NCBI RefSeq assembly: GCF_025148285.1
Contig: NZ_CP102268.1
Coordinates: 558,001-622,000 of the forward strand
Reading direction: 5' to 3'
Length of the DNA: 64,000 bases
DNA from: Marvinbryantia formatexigens DSM 14469
GTDB lineage: Bacteria; Bacillota; Clostridia; Lachnospirales; Lachnospiraceae
Part shown: positions 1 through 8,203 of the stretch, piece after piece
Layout of the letters: every line of letters starts with the position of its first letter
Numbering within the stretch: position 1 is the stretch's first letter
Notes under the pieces: generated by a model
Seen by the model: only the letters and a program-made list of their open reading frames with translations
Database searches by the model: none
Told to the model about the DNA's origin: nothing
Made by a program: the position numbers and the translations under genes

Positions 1-329
1 TCATCTCTTACCTCCAGCCAGGACTCTACAGCCGCCACGGAATATTTCGGTGGTACGCTCAGGAGAGAGGGCGGATTTACGATCTCATCCAGCTCCGCGT
101 CGGACATCGTCGTAATCAGACTGATGGTCTCGGACGCATAATCCGCCAGCGTCTCGCTGTCGCTGCTGCTTATGCTGTCGTCCGCATTCACAACGGCAGT
201 GGATGTACTTTCCTCTGCAGCCTGCGCTTCCGTCACTGTTTCTGTCTCCTCCGCGTAAACCGGGGCTGCCGCAAGTGCAAGCATCGCTGCCGCAGACAGC
301 GAAACAACTAATCCTTTAAATTTTCTCAT
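1..329 (-). CDS. OadG-like decarboxylase accessory subunit (3' end outside window)
   Basis: The frame is open from an ATG at 329 to the window edge, giving about 109 residues. A GAGGTGA ribosome binding site lies just upstream, overlapping the region right after the carboxyltransferase stop. The N-terminus has a basic stretch and a long Ala/Leu segment (about residues 7-26, ending near PVYA), then an acidic Glu/Thr/Ser linker. This layout resembles the secreted or anchored OadG/delta-like subunits that follow carboxyltransferase genes in Lachnospiraceae sodium-pumping decarboxylase operons. The family call rests mainly on position, 14 bp behind the carboxyltransferase, because the characteristic downstream part is missing. 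A biotin carrier and a membrane beta subunit would be expected further left. Confidence 0.55.
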   Translation of the reverse strand, partial: MRKFKGLVVSLSAAAMLALAAAPVYAEETETVTEAQAAEESTSTAVVNADDSISSSDSETLADYASETISLITTMSDAELDEIVNPPSLLSVPPKYSVAAVESWLEVRD

Positions 330-343
330 ATCATTCACCTCGC

Positions 344-1780
344 TTAAACCGTGCCGTGTTTTTTCGCCGGGCGGTCTTCTCTTTTTGTGAATAACATTTC
401 AAATGCTCCAATCACATATTTTCTGGTGTCGCACGCATCAATAACTGCGTCAACATAGCCTCTCTTTGCCGCGGAAGCCGCACTCGTCTGCAGCGCAGCG
501 TACTCGGCAGCCTTCTCATTGATAGTCGCCGCATCCGCGTCCGCATACATAATCTTTGCCGCAAGCTTCGCGTCCATTGTTCCGATTTCCGCCGTCGGCC
601 ATGCATAGGTCATGTCCGCGCCGATTGCCTTGCTGTTCATTGCAGTGTAAGCGCTGCCGTAAGCCGCTCCGATGATAACGTTTACCTTCGGAACCGTTGC
701 TTCCGCAAACGCATATGTAAGACGCGCAACCGCTTTTGCAATGCCTCTCTCAGAGTGCATATCCGCCTTGAAGCCCTTCACATTGGTGAGGGAAAGCACC
801 GGGATACTGAACGCATCACAGAACTGTACGAATTCTGCCGCCTTTGTAGCGCCTCTCTTTGTCAGAACTGCATCGTAGGTGGCTGTCTTCTTTCCTTCTG
901 CATCATATACCTCTGTGCGGTTTGCAACAGCGCCGACCGTCTGACCGTTCAGGCGCAGGAAGCCCGTCACCATTTCTTTTGCATACGCCGCTTTTGTCTC
1001 AACGAAAACATTGTCGTCTGCGATCTGTCCAAGAAGAATCGAAGTATCTCCCACACAATTTGCCAGGTCTGCACAAACACGGTTGAGGTCGTCGGCACAT
1101 TCTTCGTAGGACATATCATCCTCGTTGTTTGCCGGAAGCAGACCGACAAGCTGACGGATACCCGCAAGAACCTCGCTCTCGCTGCCGGTAAAGTCCACAA
1201 GACCTGCCTCTTCACTCTGGAATTTTGCAGCCGCCGTATCGCATTTTTCTTTCGTATTGCCATCCAGCGCATTCGGAGAATTTACAAATAATTTTGCATT
1301 TTTCTCTTCCATAAAGGTAAAATCAGTAAGCCCCGGAACGATTGCAAGACCGCCGCCGCAGGTACCGAATATTGCTGTAATCTGCGGAATCACGCCGGAA
1401 GCAAGCGCCTGCTTTGCGTAAATCTCACCGAAAGCATTCAGCGCGTCTGTCGCCTCCTGAAGACGAAGTCCCGCGCAGTCGATCAGTCCGATGACCGGCG
1501 CTCCCATCTTCATTGCAAGGTCGTAGATGCCTGTGATTTTCTTTGCGTGCATCTCTCCGATTGTGCCGCCGAGAACAGAAGCATCCTGGCTGTATACATA
1601 TACCAGACTGCCGTCGATCACACCGTATCCGGTAATAACGCCGTCCGCCGGAGTGTCTGCTTTTGCCATGTTGAAATCTGTGTTTCTGGCAGTGATACTT
1701 CCACCGATTTCAACAAAACTGTTCTCATCAAGCAAAGCTGCGATTCTTTTGCCTGCTAAGGTTTGTGCTGTGTTACTCAT
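344..1780 (-). CDS. Biotin-dependent decarboxylase carboxyltransferase subunit (MmdA/acyl-CoA carboxyltransferase family)
   Basis: This 478-residue protein belongs to the crotonase-fold carboxyltransferase family (methylmalonyl-CoA decarboxylase alpha, propionyl-CoA carboxylase beta). It transfers CO2 between an acyl-CoA or oxo-acid and biotin. Visible family signatures are the Gly-rich oxyanion segment around residues 138-148 (FGTCGGGLAIVPG) in the N-terminal half and a second Gly/Ala-rich turn (IIGAAYGSAYTAMNS) in the C-terminal half. Length is slightly below the usual 510 or so. It is followed at 14 bp by an OadG-like gene, so a membrane decarboxylase is more likely than a soluble carboxylase. 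The substrate (methylmalonyl-CoA, oxaloacetate or glutaconyl-CoA) cannot be settled from sequence. A good promoter lies at 1839-1867. Confidence 0.85.
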   Translation of the reverse strand: MSNTAQTLAGKRIAALLDENSFVEIGGSITARNTDFNMAKADTPADGVITGYGVIDGSLVYVYSQDASVLGGTIGEMHAKKITGIYDLAMKMGAPVIGLIDCAGLRLQEATDALNAFGEIYAKQALASGVIPQITAIFGTCGGGLAIVPGLTDFTFMEEKNAKLFVNSPNALDGNTKEKCDTAAAKFQSEEAGLVDFTGSESEVLAGIRQLVGLLPANNEDDMSYEECADDLNRVCADLANCVGDTSILLGQIADDNVFVETKAAYAKEMVTGFLRLNGQTVGAVANRTEVYDAEGKKTATYDAVLTKRGATKAAEFVQFCDAFSIPVLSLTNVKGFKADMHSERGIAKAVARLTYAFAEATVPKVNVIIGAAYGSAYTAMNSKAIGADMTYAWPTAEIGTMDAKLAAKIMYADADAATINEKAAEYAALQTSAASAAKRGYVDAVIDACDTRKYVIGAFEMLFTKREDRPAKKHGTV

Positions 1781-1838
1781 TTTTCAGCCCTCCATTTTCT
1801 ATATTAGATAAATTGAAACCAATTATCTGCCGTTTATC

Positions 1839-1867
1839 ATTGTACTTGATTTCAAACATAAAGGCAA
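1839..1867 (-). promoter_or_regulatory. Promoter of the carboxyltransferase operon
   Basis: On the minus strand TTGCCT and TACAAT are separated by 17 bp, about 60 bp upstream of the carboxyltransferase start. This is a near-consensus housekeeping promoter. Confidence 0.6.
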
Positions 1868-1981
1868 GACTTTTGTCGCCATTTTGACAAACTTTTTTGT
1901 AACAATTCGTGCAATCTGTCTTTCCCTGTTTTTTTCTGCCGGGCAGACCGCCCGATGCCGGGCGCTTCCTTTTTCCCCGGC

Positions 1982-3193
1982 TCACATCGTGTAGGCTTTC
2001 CACAGCCAGGAAAGCCAGTCTGTAAAGGATTTTTCCGGAACAGATGCCGTTGTGACAAACGGATATTCCTCCAGCAGATTATCGTCCAGATAATAGCTGA
2101 TGCGTCCGACCACCTCGCCCTTTTCAACCGGCGCCTGCAGTCCCTTGCGGATGGTCAGCCTGCTGCGGATCTGCTCGCCGTCCCGCAGCAGATACTGTTT
2201 TCCCGACGCCGCCGCTGTATCCGGCACCGCCTCCACGACCGCCTCCCGCCAGGGATTTTTATCGCCGGAAAGACCGCCCTCCACCGTCAGCGTCCGCGGT
2301 TTTTCCGTGCAGTTTATTGTCTGGTTATGGTAGTTTTCCTTTCCATAGCCCAAAAGAGCCGCCGCATCCCGCCATTTCCAGGTACGGTTATCCGGCCACC
2401 CGCAGGCAAGCAGCGCCACGATAAACAGCCGCCCGTCGTCCTCCAGCGCGCAGACATAGCAGTAGCCCGCCGCCGATGTAAAGCCGGTCTTCCCGGAAAT
2501 CACGCCCTCCATCATATCCATAAACGCATTGTGATTCTGGCAGGAGAAGCTGCGGCTCTGCTCCACATTGGAAAAGCTGTAGCTGCGCGTCTGCGTAATC
2601 TGAAGGAAGGCTTCCCGCTGCGGTGATATGCTCACGCAGTAGCGCATGATTTCTGCAAGGTCCGCCGCCGTTGTGGAGTGTGTTCCGCTGCCGTCCGTGG
2701 CATCCAGACCGTTAGGCGTGACAAAATGCGTGCTCACGCAGCCAAGCTGCGCCGCTTTTTCATTCATCATGGCGGCAAAACCCTCCACGCTGCCGCCGAT
2801 ATGCTCCGCAATCATCACGGCGCTGTCGTTATGCGATTCCAGCATCAGAGAGTACAGCAGATCCTCCACGTAAAATTCCTCTCCCGTCCGCACGCCCAGA
2901 TGAACCTTCGGCTGCGCCGCCGCATTGGCGGAGGCGACGGCGATCTCCCCCTGGCGTCCGCTCTCCAGCGTCAGAATGCAGGTCATGATTTTTGTCGTGC
3001 TCGCCATCGGCAGCACTTCCTCTTCGTTTTTCCCAAAAAGAATACGCCCGCTGCCGCCATCCATCAGCACGGCACTATGGGCGTATAGATTCTTTAATTC
3101 CTCCGGTACCTCCTCCGTTGCCGCCGCGCTGCCGGACATCATCACCAGCAGCGCAGACAGGCAGGCAAGGAACCGGCGCCATTTCTTTTTCAT
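1982..3193 (-). CDS. D-alanyl-D-alanine carboxypeptidase (peptidase S11, PBP5/DacF type)
   Basis: This penicillin-binding protein trims the terminal D-Ala from peptidoglycan stem peptides outside the membrane. The three active-site motifs are present: STTK (about residue 65 from the chosen start), SHN in the block LESHNDSAVMIAEHIGG, and KTG in SGKTGFTSAAGY. A signal peptide (basic start, hydrophobic segment, AAA cleavage region) precedes the catalytic domain, and a C-terminal beta domain ends with an amphipathic Trp-rich helix typical of PBP5-type membrane anchoring. The ATG at 3193 is preferred over the GTG at 3202 because AGGAGG sits 9 bp before it. A second S11 gene lies at 6515-8041. In spore formers such pairs include sporulation-specific DacF/DacB, but assignment is not possible here. 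Confidence 0.9.
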   Translation of the reverse strand: MKKKWRRFLACLSALLVMMSGSAAATEEVPEELKNLYAHSAVLMDGGSGRILFGKNEEEVLPMASTTKIMTCILTLESGRQGEIAVASANAAAQPKVHLGVRTGEEFYVEDLLYSLMLESHNDSAVMIAEHIGGSVEGFAAMMNEKAAQLGCVSTHFVTPNGLDATDGSGTHSTTAADLAEIMRYCVSISPQREAFLQITQTRSYSFSNVEQSRSFSCQNHNAFMDMMEGVISGKTGFTSAAGYCYVCALEDDGRLFIVALLACGWPDNRTWKWRDAAALLGYGKENYHNQTINCTEKPRTLTVEGGLSGDKNPWREAVVEAVPDTAAASGKQYLLRDGEQIRSRLTIRKGLQAPVEKGEVVGRISYYLDDNLLEEYPFVTTASVPEKSFTDWLSWLWKAYTM

Positions 3194-3335
3194 ACGGCAC
3201 ACCCTCCTGTTTCTGCTTTTTCCGGCGCAGAGCAGCTTCTGCGTCCGGACCTTCTATGATAACAGGATATGTCCGTATTACTTCTTTTATGACGGGCGTC
3301 CGCAAAGCCCCATTTAAGCGCGCCCGATGGCTTCT

Positions 3336-3450
3336 CCGGCAGGCTTTAATTATAATTCCGTTTAAAGCGCGCCTCCTGTTTTTCCGGGCGGCATGTCCCG
3401 CCCCGGTATCCGGCAGGCTTTAATTGTAATTCCGGTTAAAGCGCGCCTCC
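3336..3450. repeat. Duplicated 3' tail of the phospholipase-like gene (two 41-bp copies, period 74)
   Basis: Positions 3336-3376 and 3410-3450 differ at only two of 41 bases. The right copy contains the last codons and stop of the downstream-reading gene at 3420-4208 (the tail reads ARFNRNYN). The left copy would encode ARFKRNYN and a stop in the same orientation. A shorter third match (TTTAAGCGCGCCC) lies near 3313-3325. The duplication lies entirely in the 3' region between two minus-strand genes. Confidence 0.8.
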
Positions 3451-4208
3451 GGCTCTTCCCCGGACAGTACGCAGCGGTAATAGCGCTCCAGCACCGTTAC
3501 CGTTTCCGGCACCGCCAGACCAAACAGCCGCTTCAGCTCCTTCGTGCTCTCCTGGCAGATGGGACGCGGCTCTTTGCGCATGATACGCCCCTGTACCAGC
3601 CCATACGCCCCCAGCGCCTTCGAGGCACCCAGCAGAAACTTCCGCTTCAGCGCGGACGAGCAGACCGTGAAGCCCGTATAAAATTTCATGGCGCGCAGCA
3701 TATGACGCACCTCTTTTTCCGTAACCTCCGGCAGCACCGCCGCAATGCTGTGCACACAGTCCGCCGTCGGATGAATGACGCACGCCGGATGATAATAGAA
3801 GGGATTTTTCCCCTGCTCCTCCATCAGCGCGCGGTCCAGCTCCGTTTCGATTTCATCATGCCCCGCTCCGGTTTTCTTCATGTATTCCCCGATATAGGGA
3901 TGGCAGGTGCTGTCCAGCATAAAGTGGCAGACAAAGCCCAGCAGATAGGCGAGAACGCCCTCATCCTTTGTCTCCCGGTACAGTACGCCGCCCCGCGCAA
4001 AAAATCCGGCAGCCTCCTCCTGGTGCAGCTTCTGCCCCAGCTCGTTGATACGGTTTTTCTGGAACGGACGCACGTAGAACAAAATGTCCGGTCCGTGCAG
4101 ACCGACCGTGTACGCCATCGAATGGCGCGCAATCAGCTCCTTTATTTCGCTGTCCAGCTTTTTGTATACTGTTTTTCCAAATAAATCATGTGCATAAGTG
4201 GTAGGCAT
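3420..4208 (-). CDS. Zinc-dependent phospholipase C-like / DUF-type HD-like hydrolase
   Basis: The 262-residue product resembles the family annotated in Firmicutes as zinc dependent phospholipase C family protein. It has an N-terminal PTTYAHDLFG segment, a HGPDILFY segment near residue 40, and H-rich motifs (LLGFVCHFMLDSTCHPYIGEY) followed by HDEIETELD, consistent with His/Asp metal ligands. There is no signal peptide, unlike true secreted bacterial phospholipases, so it is probably cytoplasmic and its substrate is unknown. The ATG at 4208 is chosen over 4223 because a GGGAG/GAGG stretch precedes it and the conserved PTTYAH follows at once. It lies downstream of scpA-scpB in the same direction. 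The 3' end of the gene has been tandemly duplicated. Confidence 0.7.
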   Translation of the reverse strand: MPTTYAHDLFGKTVYKKLDSEIKELIARHSMAYTVGLHGPDILFYVRPFQKNRINELGQKLHQEEAAGFFARGGVLYRETKDEGVLAYLLGFVCHFMLDSTCHPYIGEYMKKTGAGHDEIETELDRALMEEQGKNPFYYHPACVIHPTADCVHSIAAVLPEVTEKEVRHMLRAMKFYTGFTVCSSALKRKFLLGASKALGAYGLVQGRIMRKEPRPICQESTKELKRLFGLAVPETVTVLERYYRCVLSGEEPEARFNRNYN

Positions 4209-4344
4209 TGCCTCATCTCCCATCTCTTTTCCTGTCTGTGCCCCGGCGCCGTCCGCGCCCTCTCTGGCTGCCCTGTCCGCGCCGCCGGTACCCTCATCCG
4301 CCCTGTCCGTGCCGCAGCCGGTATTTTTATCTGCGCCGGATACC

Positions 4345-4914
4345 CTATACCTGCAGGGTGAGCCGTACTTCCTCCTCCGCTTCCGCCTTGAAATCCTCCA
4401 CCTTCATCAGGTTTACCGGCGGAAGGTCCGTAAGGGACTGTATGCCGAAGCTGCGCAGAAATTCCTCTGTCGTCCCAAAAAGAAGCGGGCGTCCTGGCGC
4501 GTCCAGCCTGCCCAGCTCCTTCACCAGATTGTACTCGATCAGCTTGTTTACGGCATGGTCGCATTTCACTCCGCGGATTTTCTCCAGCTCCAGCTTTGTA
4601 ATCGGCTGCTTGTAGGCAATAATTGCCAGCGTCTCCAGAACAACGTCCGTCAGCTCCGCCCTGCGCGGCTGCTTTGCGATGCGCACCAGATAGTCGAACA
4701 TTTCCGGCTTCGTACACATCTGAAAAGACCCTTCCAGCTCCACGATCCGGATGCCCCGGTCTTCCTCCTCATAGCGGTCCATCATCGCCCGGACAAGCTT
4801 TTTCGTCGTCTCTACATCCTGTTCAATCGCTTTCGCCAGCTTCGACGCCTCGACGGATTCCCCGCTGGCAAAAAGAATCGCCTCCACTGCCGCTTCCAGT
4901 TTTTTTCTTTCCAC
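4345..4914 (-). CDS. scpB: Segregation and condensation protein B
   Basis: ScpB is the winged-helix kleisin-binding partner of the SMC-ScpA condensin complex used in chromosome segregation. The product has two winged-helix domains and contains the family motif TDVVLETLAIIAYKQPITKLELEKIRGV in its middle, followed by GRPLLFGTTEEFL near the C-terminus. The reading frame is open further upstream, but the best start is GTG at 4914 because AGGTGAGG lies just before it and it begins right after the scpA stop at 4926. This gives 189 residues, the normal ScpB length. The pair scpA-scpB is almost certainly cotranscribed and translationally coupled. Confidence 0.95.
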   Translation of the reverse strand: MERKKLEAAVEAILFASGESVEASKLAKAIEQDVETTKKLVRAMMDRYEEEDRGIRIVELEGSFQMCTKPEMFDYLVRIAKQPRRAELTDVVLETLAIIAYKQPITKLELEKIRGVKCDHAVNKLIEYNLVKELGRLDAPGRPLLFGTTEEFLRSFGIQSLTDLPPVNLMKVEDFKAEAEEEVRLTLQV

Positions 4915-4925
4915 GTTTTCCTCAC

Positions 4926-5666
4926 CTACTTTGCGGTAATCAGAATGTCCGCAAAAATATCGTCCTGCTCTATCTCGATTTTTCCTGTTTTCATCATTTC
5001 CAGAATCGTCAGGAACGTAATTATCACCTGCATTTTGCTTTTCCGGTTCCGCAGAAGGCTGCGGAAGCTGCATTTTTTATGTCCGGCAATATAGCTTTCC
5101 ACATGAGCGATGGTTTCATCCAGGTCAACCTCTTCTTTTTCCATTGTGCCGAACTGGCTGCGCACCGGGTCCATCCGCGCGTCCCGGCGCTTCATCACAT
5201 CCTGGAAAATCTCGTTCAGCCGCGCAAGCGTCACCCCGGAAAGCAGCGCCTGCACATCCACCGGCTCGCGGTACTTCAGTACCTCCTCAGGCATGTCCAT
5301 CTGGCGGTAAGCCGCCTTTGCCGCATCGCCCTGACGGTCGCGCAGTTCGTAGGACATGTACTTATAAAGCTTATGCTCCAGCAGGCGCTCCACCAGCTCC
5401 TGGCGCGGGTCCTGCGGCTCGCCCTCCTCGTCCTTCTCCGGCGGGAGCAGCATTCTCGATTTAATATCCAGCAGCGTTGCCGCCATCACCAGAAATTCGC
5501 TCATCACGCCCATGTCGGCAGTCTCCATCGCCTGGATGTATTCCATATACTGATTGGTGATCTCGACAATCGGGATGTCGAAAATGCTCACCTTGTTTTT
5601 ATCTATCAGATGCAGGAGCAAATCGAGCGGTCCCTCGAATTCCTGCAGCTTTACCGGGATTCCCAT
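4926..5666 (-). CDS. scpA: Segregation and condensation protein A
   Basis: ScpA is the kleisin subunit that bridges SMC ATPase heads. The 246-residue product starts with the diagnostic KLQEFEGPLDLLLHLI segment and continues with the SIFDIPIVEITNQYMEYI helix. This is the normal length for Firmicutes. It is followed directly by scpB with 11 bp between stop and start. The 145 bp upstream to the phosphoesterase gene holds no gene. Confidence 0.96.
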   Translation of the reverse strand: MGIPVKLQEFEGPLDLLLHLIDKNKVSIFDIPIVEITNQYMEYIQAMETADMGVMSEFLVMAATLLDIKSRMLLPPEKDEEGEPQDPRQELVERLLEHKLYKYMSYELRDRQGDAAKAAYRQMDMPEEVLKYREPVDVQALLSGVTLARLNEIFQDVMKRRDARMDPVRSQFGTMEKEEVDLDETIAHVESYIAGHKKCSFRSLLRNRKSKMQVIITFLTILEMMKTGKIEIEQDDIFADILITAK

Positions 5667-5811
5667 ACATACCTCCTGCCGTCCTCTCCTGTCATTGCTG
5701 CCTGGACGCGCCGCGCCCGTCTTTGACTGATGTGCACCACACGTTGCTGTTCACGTCTGCCTCAGACACCTGCTGCGACGCGAAGAAAATTGCTGTGAGC
5801 GTAGTGAACCG

Positions 5812-6615
5812 TCACACAATTTCCAGTACCACGATTTCCGGCGGATTGTTGACGCGCAGCGCCAGGGAGTGCGAGCCAAGCCCCGCCGTCACCACCATTT
5901 TGTGCCGGTATTTTTCAAACATCCCCTGCGCATACCGTGGAAACAGCTTCACCTGCGGGCTGATGACGCCGCCGATAAAGGGCAGCCGCACAAGACCGCC
6001 GTGCAGATGACCGGAGAGCGTCAGATTTGCGCCCCAGAGCGCATAGCTCTCAAAAAAGACCGGGTTGTGCGCCAGCAGAATGTTATAGCGCTCCTCGTCC
6101 GGCTCGCCGATCAGCGCACGTATCTCCTCCGCCGGCATATAGGCGCTGCCAAATCGTTTGTAATACTTTTCCGGAATTTCCAGCCCGTGAATCATAAGGC
6201 GCGCCCCGTTCACCTCCACCGGCACGCGCGCATTTTCCAGAAGCGTAATGCCGCCCTTGTGCAGCTCGGCGGTTATCTTCTGATAAACACCGCCGTAGAC
6301 TTTCGGATACTGCTTGGCACGGTATTCATGATTGCCGTTCACGCAGTATACCGGGCAGTCGCAGGCAAGCCTTTTCAGCAGCGCCAGCCCGATATCGGGA
6401 TTTACCTCCTGCCCCGCATGGCATACGGTCAGATCACCCACGGAAAAAATTAAGTCCGGGTACTGCTTCCTTATTATTTCCACAAGCTGGCTGTTGCCCT
6501 CCCCGAACACGCGGTTATGCAGATCCCCCAGCATAACGGCGCAGATTGGCTTCTTCGGTCTGTTCTCCCCTCCCGGCATCACTATCCGGTAGTGTCTCTC
6601 TCTGATTCTGCTCAT
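5812..6615 (-). CDS. Calcineurin-like metallophosphoesterase
   Basis: The 267-residue protein carries the full set of metallophosphoesterase motifs: GDLHN (around residue 30), GDL (SVGDLTV), GNHEYR, LLAHNP and SGHLHGG. It resembles the YkuE/YaeI group, which acts on phosphoesters at or near the membrane, but no signal or transmembrane segment is obvious at this start. The gene overlaps the 3' end of the upstream carboxypeptidase by 101 bp. The first motif is so near the N-terminus that only the downstream ATG at residue 13 could shorten the overlap. The substrate is unknown. Confidence 0.85.
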   Translation of the reverse strand: MSRIRERHYRIVMPGGENRPKKPICAVMLGDLHNRVFGEGNSQLVEIIRKQYPDLIFSVGDLTVCHAGQEVNPDIGLALLKRLACDCPVYCVNGNHEYRAKQYPKVYGGVYQKITAELHKGGITLLENARVPVEVNGARLMIHGLEIPEKYYKRFGSAYMPAEEIRALIGEPDEERYNILLAHNPVFFESYALWGANLTLSGHLHGGLVRLPFIGGVISPQVKLFPRYAQGMFEKYRHKMVVTAGLGSHSLALRVNNPPEIVVLEIV

Positions 6616-8041
6616 TCTCTCTCCCGCCCGAATCCAGGGCTTTCATGATAAAAGTTTCCCACGCCTGCCGCAGATAATGCAGGTAGCCTGCTTTTGCGAT
6701 GTCCCTGTCCGGCAGGATATCCACGCTGCCGATTTCTCTGCCGTCCAGCAGATAGACCATCCGTCCGGCGGCGCTCTCTTTTGAGACCGGCGCGGACAGC
6801 TCCTCCGGAAGCTCCAGCTTCCGCTCGATGTCATCCAGATTGCGCCCCTGGGCATCCAGATAGCGGAATTCCTCCGCATAATGGCAGGAGACCGTATCCT
6901 CCACTCCCCTTTTTACAGACAGGTGCGGAAGCTCTGGCGGCTCGTCATCGATGTACAGGCGGCATTTTCCAAAGCCGTAATTCAGCATCGCGGCGGCGTC
7001 GGCAAAGCGTGTTTTTGAATCCGGTCCCGCCATCACGACGCTGATAAGCTCGATGTCGTTTCTCACCGCTGTCGCCGAGACACAGAAAAGCGCCTTGCTG
7101 GTGCTGCCCGTTTTCAGTCCCATACAGCCGTCGTAGCTGCGCAGAAGCTTGTTGGTGTTCGCCAGCCCGAACTCGCTGCTGCCGCGCCGCGTCACATGGG
7201 TAATCGTGTCCATCCAGATGGTTGTGTAATCGTAGACCTGTGGAAACCGGGTAATCAGCTCGCGCGACATCAGCGCGATATCGTAGGCAGTCGTATAGTG
7301 ATTGTCGGAATCCGTCAGACCGCAACAGTCCTCGAAATGCGTGTCCGCCATGCCAAGCTCTGCCGCCTTTTCGTTCATCCGGCTGACAAATTCTGCCTCC
7401 GTCCCACCGATATGCTCCGCCATCGCCACCGAGGCGTCGTTCCCGGAGGATACCAGGATGCATTTAAGCAGCGTGTCGACCGTCTGCTTTTCTCCTTCCT
7501 CCAGAAATACCTGCGAGCCTCCCATTGATTTTGCATGGGCGCTGGTGACCACCTCGTCGTCCAGCTTCAGCGTGCCCTTCTCCAGCTCCTCGAAAATCAG
7601 CAGCGTCGTCATGATTTTCGTCACGCTCGCCGGACTGCGTCTGGTGTGAGCATCCTTTTCATAAAGCACCGTCCCGGACGAAGCCTCCATCAGAAGCGCG
7701 GACGGCGATGTGAGGGCGAGCGTATCCTCCGCCCCGCCGCTCTGCGCCTCCTGCGTCTGCGCCGTATCCGCCGTCGCCTGCATATCCTGTTCCTGCGCTG
7801 TGTCCGCCGTCACCTGCACGCCCTGTTCCTGCGCTGTGTCCGCCGTCACCGGCACGCCCTGTTCCTGCGACGTGTCTGTCGCCACCGGCATATCCTGTTC
7901 CTGCGACGTATCCGCCGTCACCGGCATATCCTGCGTGATATCTGTCTGCGCCCGCACCGGTGCCTCCTGCTGCAAAAGCAGCGGCAGCAGAAGGATACTG
8001 CAGGCAAGCGCCGCCCTCTGTTTCCATTTTCTTTTCCTCAT
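6515..8041 (-). CDS. D-alanyl-D-alanine carboxypeptidase with tandem-repeat linker (peptidase S11)
   Basis: The 508-residue product has a signal peptide (residues 1 to about 31), a repeat linker of five 12-residue units (residues 38-97), then an S11 catalytic domain: SVTK at 139-142, SGN in VSSGNDASVAMAEHIGG, and KTG in LKTGSTSKALFC. A PBP5-type C-terminal beta domain and amphipathic Trp helix follow. It should act on peptidoglycan outside the membrane. The linker is absent from the first S11 paralogue in this window and probably acts as a spacer. The last 50 or so residues after the amphipathic helix are unusual and overlap the start of the phosphoesterase gene, so the C-terminus may have arisen by loss of an earlier stop codon. 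Confidence 0.9.
   Translation of the reverse strand: MRKRKWKQRAALACSILLLPLLLQQEAPVRAQTDITQDMPVTADTSQEQDMPVATDTSQEQGVPVTADTAQEQGVQVTADTAQEQDMQATADTAQTQEAQSGGAEDTLALTSPSALLMEASSGTVLYEKDAHTRRSPASVTKIMTTLLIFEELEKGTLKLDDEVVTSAHAKSMGGSQVFLEEGEKQTVDTLLKCILVSSGNDASVAMAEHIGGTEAEFVSRMNEKAAELGMADTHFEDCCGLTDSDNHYTTAYDIALMSRELITRFPQVYDYTTIWMDTITHVTRRGSSEFGLANTNKLLRSYDGCMGLKTGSTSKALFCVSATAVRNDIELISVVMAGPDSKTRFADAAAMLNYGFGKCRLYIDDEPPELPHLSVKRGVEDTVSCHYAEEFRYLDAQGRNLDDIERKLELPEELSAPVSKESAAGRMVYLLDGREIGSVDILPDRDIAKAGYLHYLRQAWETFIMKALDSGGRENEQNQRETLPDSDAGRGEQTEEANLRRYAGGSA
7751..7930 (-). repeat. Five 36-bp in-frame repeats encoding a 12-residue unit
   Basis: The units begin DMPVTADTSQEQ and end DMQATADTAQTQ. 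Each is 12 residues with the core V-T-A-D-T-(S/A)-Q-E-Q. They sit between signal peptide and catalytic domain of the carboxypeptidase. Confidence 0.9.
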
Positions 8042-8157
8042 GGTACCACTCCTGTTTTTCCGTTATGGTACAGCATATGAAAAAGAAGGGCAGGCTATGC
8101 GCGGTTTGTACAAATGCCCCGCTCCCGCCTGAGATCAGATAAACCGGAAGCGGGTCG

Positions 8158-8192
8158 AAAAACGCGCCCAATTCCAATGTGGAACCGGGCGC
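8158..8192 (-). terminator. Rho-independent terminator of pnp
   Basis: Directly after the pnp stop the minus strand folds GCGCCCGGTTCC against GGAATTGGGCGC with a 5-base loop and ends in TTTTT. Confidence 0.8.
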
Positions 8193-8203
8193 ATGTATCT
8201 TTT

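Noticed and set aside
1940-1970. Terminator after the first carboxypeptidase
   Set aside because: CGCCCG-GCAT-CGGGCG can fold on the minus strand, but the tail is A-rich rather than T-rich, so termination there is not supported.
4142-4717. Long minus-strand frame overlapping the phospholipase-like gene and scpB
   Set aside because: It is out of frame with two clear conserved genes on the same strand, has no family similarity and is rich in Arg/Gly/Ala, as shadow frames of GC-rich genes are.
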